64,000 nucleotides of DNA from assembly GCF_014640555.1 (NCBI RefSeq), contig NZ_BMHE01000004.1:216997-280996 (forward strand). Reading direction: 5' to 3'. Numbering within the stretch: the first letter of the stretch is position 1; each line of letters starts with the position of its first letter. The position numbers and the translations under genes are program-made. The notes under the pieces are model-generated. The model worked only from the letters and a program-made list of their open reading frames with translations. It was not told the origin of the DNA and did not search any database. This stretch comes from Paenibacillus marchantiophytorum. Lineage in GTDB: Bacteria; Bacillota; Bacilli; Paenibacillales; NBRC-103111. This document shows, piece by piece, positions 18,047 to 27,600 of the stretch.

Positions 18047-19299
18047 TTAATTAATCAATTTCAAATATTGCATCGCTTGTTTAATAATTACCGCAGCCTC
18101 TGCGCGAGTAGCTGCATCTTGAGGTGCGAATGTTGTATTTGTTTTCCCATGAACCAAACCTTTGCTGGCAGCTTCTGCTACAGCGCTGCGGGCATAGTCC
18201 GAGAACTGGTCTTGATCGGCAAATGGGGCATTCTTCGCAGCTTCCGGTTTTGATTCTCCCTGAACGAGATGGACAGCTTTCATCATCATGACGACCATTT
18301 GCTCTCTCGTAATCCGTTGATCCGGGTTGAATCGACCCTCACCTACACCTTGAACCAAGCCGTACTTCGCGGCTGTACCTACTTCTGAGGCATACCACTG
18401 GGTGACAGCAACATCGGTAAATACGGATGGCGTCGTCTCTGCCCGTAACCCCAGTCCTCTTACGAGAAGCGCTGCAAACTGAGCCCGAGTCACTTGCATT
18501 TCCGGCGTATACGTGCGATCCGTTGTTCCGTCGATCACCATTTTGGAAGCTAGGGTCTCAACATCTTTCTGCGCCCAGTGTCCGTTCATATCGTCAAATG
18601 TTTTCTTGTTTTGAACGATCGCATACAGACTGTTCGTATTTCGGGTTATGGTTACTTCTGTCTTGCCGTTTTTCACAGTGAATACCGATGGTACAAACTT
18701 CAGCTCTCCTGTGATCGGATCGTAAACGACCGCTGTCGCAATAGAAGAATCTTGAATGACTCCGTCTACATTCATCACGCGTGAGATAAAACGGCTGCCA
18801 AAGTTCGTAATTTCAACTTCTTTATCCTTGGCTTTCAGAATCACTTTATAATCGATCATATCGCTTACGCGTTTCATATCATTTTCTGAGATGGATTGAT
18901 CAAACTGCTGTTCATGCTGCGATTTCGCTTTATCCATGCGAATGATTAGCGTCGCGCCTTCGGCATTTGCCAAACTCGCAACATCCTCACGGTTCAGGGC
19001 GGACAGCGGCAGGTTGTATGATCCCAGATGGCTTCTGAGCGTCAGGACCGTTTCTTTATTTTCTTTAAGACTGTTATACAAAATATCCAGCGGCAATTGT
19101 ACGGCATTCCTTTCAAACTCGCTTGGTATCTCGAAATTTAGGATAGAGCTGCCCGCAGCTTTAAGATCTGCTAATTTCTGCGCCAGTCGTTCGCGATTGA
19201 TGATTGCCGTTACAGCTGTTTGACTTTCTTGTACAGGTTCGACCCTAAGTTCCGTATCCTTGGGTACGTACTTAGTTGGATCTTCTTTCACCGGCGGTG
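18047..19299 (-). repeat. Shared SLH cassette, copy C
   Basis: Same 1253-bp unit as copies A and B, including [16 protein letters not shown] and [12 protein letters not shown]. It is very close to copy B. Confidence 0.9.
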
Positions 19300-22200
19300 C
19301 GGTTGGATTGCCAGAACCACTGGAACTGCCAGATCCAGGGTTAGTGCCTGGATTGCCATTTTGCCCGGATATCGTAATGACTTTGTTTCCAAAGACCAGC
19401 GAACCGTCGTTTGATGTTGCAACCACTTTTACGATTCCATCCTTCACAGCTGCCAACAAACCGTTTACGTCTATTATTGCTTTATCCGTAGTTGTTCTGC
19501 CATCCGTTTCATAGACAGCCCAAGTTACCGACTTATTCGCAGCATTGGCAGGGAGCACCGCCGCCTGTAATTGAAGGGTTCCGCTCTTCGCGGAAATCGT
19601 CGTCGTCGAACTTGTAATAGCGATCGATTCTACGTTCACCTGCCCAATCTTTGTTAACACAAACGCTTGCAGTGCGGTGTTCAACGCTGCCGTTTCAGCT
19701 TCGAATTCCTGTTTAGTAGCAACATTCAGGTCTACAAGTTGCTGCGCATGTGCGATTGCTGCTTGCAAGGTTGCTTTCGAGCTTGCAGGGTAATTGCCGA
19801 CTGCTGTTCCTACTACAGCAAAATCATATTGAACTTGGGCATTCGCGATTAGCGCCACAAGATCAGCTCTATACGTGTTTTCAGTAACCGTAATGTTAGC
19901 TACAGCAGGTATGACTGTGCCATCTACAGTACCATTCACGATAAAATGGCCCGCTATTTTATACTTAGACGAATCTACCAGATCCCACTGAACCGACTTA
20001 TCGGCAGTTGTCGCATTGTTATACACAACTGTGACACTTGCAGGCAGAACCGGCGGAACATACGTAGCCGTAACCACGTTTACTGGCATAACGCCCGAGA
20101 TCACGGGTGTCGCTTCAACAGTCAGCTTCGTCAGCTTGGCATCCGCCCAATCGCCGTGATCCTCGCTGTTTCCATTGCCGGAATCCGTAACATCCAATAT
20201 TAGCTCTTTATAACCCTTAACATTCACCTTCACAAATTGGGCATTATCCGCCTCTCTCAACACACTTCCGGAGTAAAGCGATTCGATCGTGCCATCGTTC
20301 TTCACTCCGGACACGTTAAACTGTATCGAGCCATTGTAGCTTCCGCCATTCACTTCCTTATCTACGCCAATGAAGGCGGAGAAGGTTTCATAATTTGCTC
20401 TAGTAAGATCATATTTGATCACTGAATTAGCATGAGTCCCAAGGCCTTTGGCAAAGGAGAGATCCTCGGCCCCATTCTTCAATACAATCGCATTGCCGGC
20501 GATGCTCTTGTCTTTCTTAACATCCAACCAGCCCGAGGATGCGCTTAACCAGTTCAGATCGCTCAAATAGTCCACTTCAGGCAATTCGTCCTTCTGTTCG
20601 GATTTGCCCTCCGCAATTCTAAATGTGGCATTGGCCCAGCTTGCATGATCCTCGCTATTATCGTTATCGCTCTGCGTAACAACCAGTTCCACAATGCTTG
20701 CGCCAGCTACACGGACATCGACCGGTTTAGCCACGTCGGTAACCTTCATTACTCCGCTCGCAAATTTCTCTACGCCGTCTACAAGCACCTTGAATTCCAC
20801 ATCCGCGTAAGACGGCGATTTGGCCATTTCTTGGTCGACTCCGACAAGAGCAGTGAAGGACTCATAATTTTTACCCGAAATGTCAAACATAATTCTTGAA
20901 GCAGCATGGACGCCAAAGCCCTTTTCGTACGTTATAGCGCCGCTATTGCCCATTAATCTTATCGCATTTCCGTCCAGGCTTTTATCCTTCTTAACAGTTA
21001 ACCAGCCTGAAGCTGCACTTAACCATTCCAGGTCGCTCGCATAACGATCCACCAGTTCAAAGTTCAGCGTGTAGACTTCCTGTGTCGCTCCGCCGTCAGC
21101 TGTAGCTGTAATGGTCGTCGCGCCTGGCAAGCTGTCGGCTGGGTGGATTGCCAACTGCACGTCTTCAGATGCTTTGTCCACTGTAACTGTTGGAACTTCC
21201 TGGTTTTTCTCCCTCAAAATAGTCAGCTTCGTCGTACGATTCTCAGAATTAAGGCCATTGACCGGCACTCCATTCACTTTCACATTTTTAATCAGAGAAG
21301 GCAGTTTTTCCACTTTCCATAATTGACTGTCGCTTCCTGTATAGGTGTTTTGAACAACCGGATTTCCGTCAGCTGCAGAACCGTTGCTGTTCTCCAAGGC
21401 CAACTGGCTGTTCATGCTTGTAATTTTAAAATAGCCATTGCCAACATTGGAGATAGCCCACTGCTGGTTTATCGCTGTAGGATCTGCAGCAGTTTCAGAA
21501 TCTGTCCATTGAATGACTGATTTCCCAGGCAATTTACTCTCGTCTGCAACATCCATAACTCGTCCGCTTTGTTTATTGACAATCTTATATTTGCCCAGAC
21601 CTAAATCATCGATAACCCATTGCTGATCCAATGCACCCGATTGGGTTCGCCCGGCAACAGCCGCTCCATTCGCTGGCGAATTCCCAACTCCCAATACTTT
21701 GCTGGTCGCTTTATTGACGATGCGATACAACGTGTTGACATCAAAGGAGTCAATCCCCGTCCGCGTTGGAACTTCATTGGTGTGAGAGCCGACGGCCAGT
21801 TCGCCTGCAGCAGCGAAGCCGCCTACGGCCGAATTCACTTCCATTTTCAAATAGCGTGCTGTTTGCGATGGGAAAGTCACACGTTTCATGGTCTTGTCCC
21901 CATCCCATGTTCCGCTAGTAACCGAAGTGAAGTTCGTTCCGTCTTCGCTCACGTATAACGTATAGTCAGTAATCATACCTTGTGATAAATTTTGCGAAGG
22001 CAGGTAATTCAACATATTAATGTTGTTGTACGTGTAGCCCAAATCCAATGTAATGGATTGAGGCAAAGATGTGTTGGTTTGCCAAACAGTCTCAGAGTAA
22101 GTGTCGTTTACATAATCCATAAGGCCATCAATCGCATTGCTTGCATTCCCGCTAGTAGCCGTTGCCGAATTAGCTGTAATCGGATGCTCCATCACGATTG

Positions 22201-23209
22201 GCTGTTCCGGCAGTGGAGGACGAGATTCATTCGGCTTCCATGCTTGTCCGATCTCCCCCAATCGATTGACTACGTTGTTATCTAACTCCCCATCCGGGTT
22301 CGGTGAAACGTTGAGCAAAAAGTTTGTATAACGCGGTTCCAAATAACCGAGATGATCCTGCACAATATTCTGCACGCTTGCCGGCTCTGTATTGGTCATC
22401 CAATTGTGCCAGAACCATTGACTGGACACGAGCGGCATGCCCTGGTTAGCGGCATACGCATTGTTGGAAGGCGCCCAAACGCCCTTAGGTTCTTCAAAAT
22501 AAATAATGTCCTCATCCCATGGCTGCGTTTGTCCATTGTGATCCACAATAAGAATATTAGGCTGTAGTCGCTTAATCAAATCACGAATTTCTTGGTATGA
22601 AACTTCATTATGCCCCATCTCCCAAGCCCAGCCGTCGATAATTAGAACCGGAATTTCGCCGTAATTCGTCAGCAGCTCGGTTAGTTGCCCTTTAATAAAT
22701 TCGATATCCGCTCTGCTGACGGAACCCTTTTGAATACCTTGCTGACGATCCCAAATGGAGAAGTATAGCCCAGGCAGAATTTTTTGAGCACGCATAGAAT
22801 CTACATATTGCCTTACGATATCTTTCTTGTAGGAGCTGTTCATCACATTATAATTGCCATATTTGGTTGGCCACAGGGCAAATCCGTCATGGTGCTTGGT
22901 CGTTAGAACGGTATATTTGATGCCTGCGGATTTGGCGGCTTGCGCCCATTGGTCTGTATTCACATGCTCAGGATTAAAAGATAGTGGATCTTGTCCTGGC
23001 GTCACCCATTCCTGATCGTGATAGGTTCCCATATTATAGTGGATAAACATGCCGAACCTGAGATCCACATAGTTTTTCTGATTCGTGTAACTATCATTGA
23101 CAACGGGGTTTGCTGTGTTTTGACTATTTGTACTCGCAAAAACGGGGGCAACTGTTGCAAAAAATAGCATAAATATAAGTCCTACGCTTGTTGAAATCTT
23201 CTTAAACAA
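18047..23209 (-). CDS. SLH-anchored GH29 alpha-L-fucosidase with lectin and NPCBM domains
   Basis: A 1720-residue secreted enzyme expected to release alpha-L-fucose with retention. Signal peptide at 1-~26 ([17 protein letters not shown]). GH29 TIM barrel at ~45-330 with [28 protein letters not shown] and [10 protein letters not shown], whose Asp (~188) is the expected nucleophile. Then a discoidin domain (~343-476), a ricin-B-type beta-trefoil (~490-633), a short Ig-like segment, two NPCBM domains (~723-866 and ~880-1033; [12 protein letters not shown] and [12 protein letters not shown]), a Big_4 domain, a FIVAR-like helical segment, one Big_2 domain, a linker, the conserved module and three SLH domains (~1540-1712). 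The start is TTG at 23209, supported by AGGAGGGG 7 nt upstream and no better ATG. Likely monocistronic, with a cre-like box upstream. Confidence 0.92.
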   Translation of the reverse strand: MFKKISTSVGLIFMLFFATVAPVFASTNSQNTANPVVNDSYTNQKNYVDLRFGMFIHYNMGTYHDQEWVTPGQDPLSFNPEHVNTDQWAQAAKSAGIKYTVLTTKHHDGFALWPTKYGNYNVMNSSYKKDIVRQYVDSMRAQKILPGLYFSIWDRQQGIQKGSVSRADIEFIKGQLTELLTNYGEIPVLIIDGWAWEMGHNEVSYQEIRDLIKRLQPNILIVDHNGQTQPWDEDIIYFEEPKGVWAPSNNAYAANQGMPLVSSQWFWHNWMTNTEPASVQNIVQDHLGYLEPRYTNFLLNVSPNPDGELDNNVVNRLGEIGQAWKPNESRPPLPEQPIVMEHPITANSATATSGNASNAIDGLMDYVNDTYSETVWQTNTSLPQSITLDLGYTYNNINMLNYLPSQNLSQGMITDYTLYVSEDGTNFTSVTSGTWDGDKTMKRVTFPSQTARYLKMEVNSAVGGFAAAGELAVGSHTNEVPTRTGIDSFDVNTLYRIVNKATSKVLGVGNSPANGAAVAGRTQSGALDQQWVIDDLGLGKYKIVNKQSGRVMDVADESKLPGKSVIQWTDSETAADPTAINQQWAISNVGNGYFKITSMNSQLALENSNGSAADGNPVVQNTYTGSDSQLWKVEKLPSLIKNVKVNGVPVNGLNSENRTTKLTILREKNQEVPTVTVDKASEDVQLAIHPADSLPGATTITATADGGATQEVYTLNFELVDRYASDLEWLSAASGWLTVKKDKSLDGNAIRLMGNSGAITYEKGFGVHAASRIMFDISGKNYESFTALVGVDQEMAKSPSYADVEFKVLVDGVEKFASGVMKVTDVAKPVDVRVAGASIVELVVTQSDNDNSEDHASWANATFRIAEGKSEQKDELPEVDYLSDLNWLSASSGWLDVKKDKSIAGNAIVLKNGAEDLSFAKGLGTHANSVIKYDLTRANYETFSAFIGVDKEVNGGSYNGSIQFNVSGVKNDGTIESLYSGSVLREADNAQFVKVNVKGYKELILDVTDSGNGNSEDHGDWADAKLTKLTVEATPVISGVMPVNVVTATYVPPVLPASVTVVYNNATTADKSVQWDLVDSSKYKIAGHFIVNGTVDGTVIPAVANITVTENTYRADLVALIANAQVQYDFAVVGTAVGNYPASSKATLQAAIAHAQQLVDLNVATKQEFEAETAALNTALQAFVLTKIGQVNVESIAITSSTTTISAKSGTLQLQAAVLPANAANKSVTWAVYETDGRTTTDKAIIDVNGLLAAVKDGIVKVVATSNDGSLVFGNKVITISGQNGNPGTNPGSGSSSGSGNPTAPPVKEDPTKYVPKDTELRVEPVQESQTAVTAIINRERLAQKLADLKAAGSSILNFEIPSEFERNAVQLPLDILYNSLKENKETVLTLRSHLGSYNLPLSALNREDVASLANAEGATLIIRMDKAKSQHEQQFDQSISENDMKRVSDMIDYKVILKAKDKEVEITNFGSRFISRVMNVDGVIQDSSIATAVVYDPITGELKFVPSVFTVKNGKTEVTITRNTNSLYAIVQNKKTFDDMNGHWAQKDVETLASKMVIDGTTDRTYTPEMQVTRAQFAALLVRGLGLRAETTPSVFTDVAVTQWYASEVGTAAKYGLVQGVGEGRFNPDQRITREQMVVMMMKAVHLVQGESKPEAAKNAPFADQDQFSDYARSAVAEAASKGLVHGKTNTTFAPQDAATRAEAAVIIKQAMQYLKLIN

Positions 23210-23277
23210 TGAATTCCCCTCCTATAATCTCTAGTTGTTACTTACATTTAAATACAAAATTGTTTCAAAAAAATCAA

Positions 23278-23293
23278 TGATAAAGCGCTTACA
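23278..23293. promoter_or_regulatory. cre-like site upstream of the GH29 gene
   Basis: TGATAAAGCGCTTACA, reading TGTAAGCGCTTTATCA on the coding strand, is a strong match to the CcpA operator consensus. It lies ~70 nt upstream of the GH29 start, suggesting glucose repression. Confidence 0.65.
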
Positions 23294-23373
23294 ACCGTGC
23301 GCTTCGCAAAAGTTTTTTTTTATTACCTTCATCTGCTTCCCCCCTGTTGATTGTTCATTGACAATAATAAAAC

Positions 23374-23410
23374 CTGATCTCGGCTCAATTTTTAGTTGAA
23401 CCGAGATCAG
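23374..23410 (-). terminator. Terminator of the GH30-GH43 SLH gene
   Basis: Arms CTGATCTCGGCTCAA and TTGAACCGAGATCAG pair at 14 of 15 positions. On the minus strand the stem is followed by GTTTTATT. It lies 20 nt past the stop. Confidence 0.8.
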
Positions 23411-23429
23411 ATTATCGAGCTATTTGGTA

Positions 23430-24682
23430 CTAATTAATCAATTTCAAATATTGCATCGCTTGTTTAATAATGACCGCAGCCTCTGCGCGAGTGGCTACAT
23501 CTTGTGGAGCAAAGCTTGTTGCTGTTTTCCCATGTACCAATCCTTTGTCAGCGGCATCTGCTACCGCGCCGCGGGCATAGTCCGACAACTGGTCTTGATC
23601 GGCAAATGAGGTATTCGTCGCAGCTTCCGGTTTCGCTTCTCCCTGAACGAGCGCAACAGCTTTCATCATCATGACGACCATTTGCTCTCTCGTAATCAGT
23701 TGATCCGGGTTGAATTTGCCTTCGCCTACACCTTGAACCAAGCCGTACTTCGCGGCTGTACCTACTTCTGATGCATACCACTGTGTGGCAGCAACATCTG
23801 TAAAGACAGATGGCGTTGTTTCCGTCGGTAACCCCAGTCCTCTTACGAGAAGTGCTGCAAACTGAGCCCGAGTGACTTGCATTTCCGGCGTATACGTGCG
23901 ATCCGTTGTTCCGTCGATCACCATTTTGGAAGCTAGATTCTCAACATCCTTTTGCGCCCAGTGTCCTTTCATATCGTCAAATGTTTTCTTGTTTTCAACG
24001 ATCGTGTACATACTGTTCGTATTACGGATAACCGTCACTTCAGTCTTGCCGTCTTTCACGGCGAACACAGACGGTACAAACCGCAGTTTGCCAGTAACCG
24101 GATCAAAAGCTACCGCTGTAGCAGCGGAAGAATCTTGAATGACACCATTTACGTTCATTACACGTGTGATAAAGCTGTTGCCAAAGTTCGTAATCTCTAC
24201 TTCTTTGTCCTTGGTTTTCAGAATCACTTTGTAATCGATAATATCGCTTACGCGTTCCAGACCTTTATCTGTAAGCGATTGTTCGAATTGCTCTTTATGC
24301 TGCGCCTTCACTTTATCCATGCGAACGATCAGACTTGCGTCTTCCGCATTAGCAAGGCTCGCAACATCCTCACGTTTGAGGATCGAAAGCGGCAAATCAT
24401 ACGTGCCTAAATGACTGTGTACCGTCAAAATAGTTCCTGGATTTTCTTTGTACCCGTTATACAAGACCTGAAGCGGCAATTGTATGGCGTTCGATGCATG
24501 CTCTCCAGGAATTTCAAAATTGAGAACAGAACTATTTGCTGTTTTGTGGAGATCTGCCAATTTCTGAGCTAGCCGTTCACGATTGATGATCGCCGTTACA
24601 GCTGTTTGCCCGTCTTGTGCAGGGTCAATCCGAAGTTCCGAATCTTTCAGCACATATTGCGCTGGATCTTCTTTTTCGATTG
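23430..24682 (-). repeat. Shared SLH cassette, copy D (most diverged)
   Basis: Same length and layout as copies A-C. The SLH part is still very close ([20 protein letters not shown]), while the preceding module has drifted more (KEDPAQYVLKDSELRIDPAQ). Confidence 0.88.
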
Positions 24683-27600
24683 GTGCAGTTGGGCCACCGC
24701 CGCCACCGCCGCCACCGCCGCCACCTCGATATTGGTCGCTAGTGATTGAAATTAATTTCTCACTTACGACTCCTGAACGGTCATTCGCTGTTGCCACCAC
24801 TTTCACTACGCCGACTTTCGAAACAGTCAATACGCCGGATTGATTGATGGACGCTTTATCCGTTGCCGTACCGTCTCTCTCGTATACAGCCCATGTCACT
24901 GTTGCATTCGTGGCAGTTGTCGGTGACACCGAAGCATATAATTGAAGACTTCCACCATTTAAGTTAATGACATCTGATGCGCTATCAATTTTGATGCTTA
25001 GTACGAGCACCTCTTTGATCACCGAAGCTTCAAATGCTTGCAGTGCAGCGTTCAAAGATGCCGTTGCTTGTTCAAATTGCGGCTTAGTCGCAGAATCATT
25101 ATCTACAACCTGCTGTGCTTGATCGATGGCCGTTTGCAATGTTTGTTTCGAACCAACCGGATACTTGCCGACTTCCGATCCTTCCACGGCTATATTCAGC
25201 TTGCCTTTAACGTTCGCGATAAGCGCTTTAAGCACTTCTTTCTCGTAGTAGACTCCTTCTGTTACCGTCACGTTAGCAACAGCAAGTATGGATGTGCCAT
25301 CTACGGCTCCGTTCACGGTAAAGATGCCAACCGCCGCATACTGAGAACGATCAATCGCGTTCCATTGAACCGATTTATTGGCCGTAGCGTTATCGTTATA
25401 AACGACCGTTACCTCCGTAGGCAGAACAGGTTTAACATAAGTAACTGTAACAACGCTTACCGGCAATACAGTTGTTACTACGGTTTGCTCCCATTTCGCA
25501 AAAAGCGTAATATCTGTCCCTTGAACCGTATTCACTGTGAAATCCCATGGAATAGTCAAGGCTGAATTTTGATACCAGCCTGCAAATAGATATCCGGTTC
25601 TTGTCGGATCCGTTGGCTTCGTTATTTTCGAACCTTCCGACACTCCGAAAATAGTTCGAACCGCGTCACCACCATTACTGTTGAAAATCACTTTCTTGCC
25701 TGGCTGGAAGTAAGAGAAATCCCACTCATCTTGCCACCAGAATCCAATTGTATTGTCTTGCGTGTTCACATCGATCGGCAGCCATACATATCTGGAATCT
25801 TTTAGATTCGAAGCATTCCAACGATCCCCCATAAAGATGAACTTATTCGAAACGATATCTCCATTTGCATCCCTATACGGAAGCACAAAAGTACTTTGAC
25901 TGAAGAATGTCTTGTCGTTATTATAGCCCCTGGCCGGGTTGTCTTTATCTTCCCATGGACCTAAAATATTGGTCGCTCTATGATATTGGGCTGCTACTGG
26001 TTCCCAGCCTTTAGTACCTGAGGTAATCATATAATACACGCCGTCTTGCTTGAAGATCGCCGGAGCCTCTCGATGATTCCAGACAGCTTTAGCCCAGTGA
26101 ACGCCTTCCAGCGACTGGTTTCTCTCGTTCTTCGCAGGTCCGGTATAGTCATCATTCAACTGCATAACAATCTCCGTTCCGTTACCTTCGGATGCGTAGA
26201 TGAGGTATCCTTTGTCGTCATCATCGACGAACAACGTCATATCGCGCAGCATGCCTTCGCCTTCGCCGCCGCCCCATCCATTATTGGGCAATCTGGATGT
26301 ACCCAGAAATTTAAATGGACCTGTTGGCGAATCGCTGATCGCAACGCCGCCTTCCGCCGCCCAATATTCACCAGCGATCGGTCCGTCTTGGTGCCACCAC
26401 ATCACATATTTGTCCGTTTTCTTGTTGTAAACAACCTTCGGACGTTCAACAACTTTATCCCAGTTGAAATCTTTATACATTACTTGCTTCTCGGCATTCG
26501 TTTTGTCCTTATACAAGGCATTAAGCTCATTTATGCGTTCATTCGAATTATATTTGCTCAACGAATTGATCGGCGATTTCATTGATTTAGTATAGTCGCC
26601 ATCTCTGTTCGTAATCGTAACAACACGCTTAGGGTCGAATGGTTCCCCGCTAGTCTTATACGTCTCCGAATTTTCGCTCAAGTACAATAGCAGATCTCCG
26701 GCAGGCAGTTCATCTTTGCCAAGCTGCGGGTTGTTGAATACCGGCAATACAATCCCTTCATTTTTCCAGTTGTACAAATCTTTAGAAGAGTATGCGTGAA
26801 CGCCTGTTACTGGTACATAACCCGAACCCACATTATCTGCCGATTTGTCTTCGCCGTACCAGTAGTACATTTTGTTCTTCTCGTTATACAGAATTCCTCC
26901 GCCATGAGCCTGAATCGGCACGCCTTCCGTATCCAGCCATAATTTACCGCTTTCAATGGAATCGACTTTGCCCAAGCTCAGATATAAATTGTATAAATCC
27001 TGCAGAACTCCAGTGTAGTAGGCAATACTTTCCTCCGTTAAGTCGCTAAGAGCACCTATCTCTGCAACTTGATTTTCAATCGTAGCTTCCACTTTAGGAC
27101 TTATCCCCGAAACCGTCCGCAAGCGGTTAATAGCAGTTTGCAAGCTGCTTGTGTTGAAAGCAGTTCCTCGCTTCTGACTAACAGCAATTTCTGCTGTACT
27201 GAGCGTATTGCCGTCACCACCCGTGGTTATGGCCTGAATGGCAACATATCTCGCTTTGCCCGATTTGAATGTAGCCGATTGAGCACTTGAACTGGTTGCG
27301 TCAAAAGTGCCGTTTGCTGTAAATTGGAAATTGTCATCCAGATATTTTTGCGTGCCATTTGACGCTTTTCCCGATAAATTGCTATCGCTCAAATAAATTT
27401 TAAACTGTTTAATTCTGCCGTTCGCTTTATCTTGCCTTGGTGTAACCAAAATCTTGCCAACATCTGCAATGCTCTGTCCCAAATCTATAATGATATAATC
27501 GCCTGATTTATATTTCCTTCCATTTCCATCCCAGTTTGATTCGTAGAAAGTTGAATTGTTGTTATCCAGCATGAGACTGGAAGGATTCCCTTGATATGCT

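Noticed and set aside
24690..24730. GGN repeat encoding eleven glycines as a possible phase-variable tract
   Set aside because: The unit is a triplet with mixed third bases, so slippage keeps the frame; it simply makes a flexible linker.
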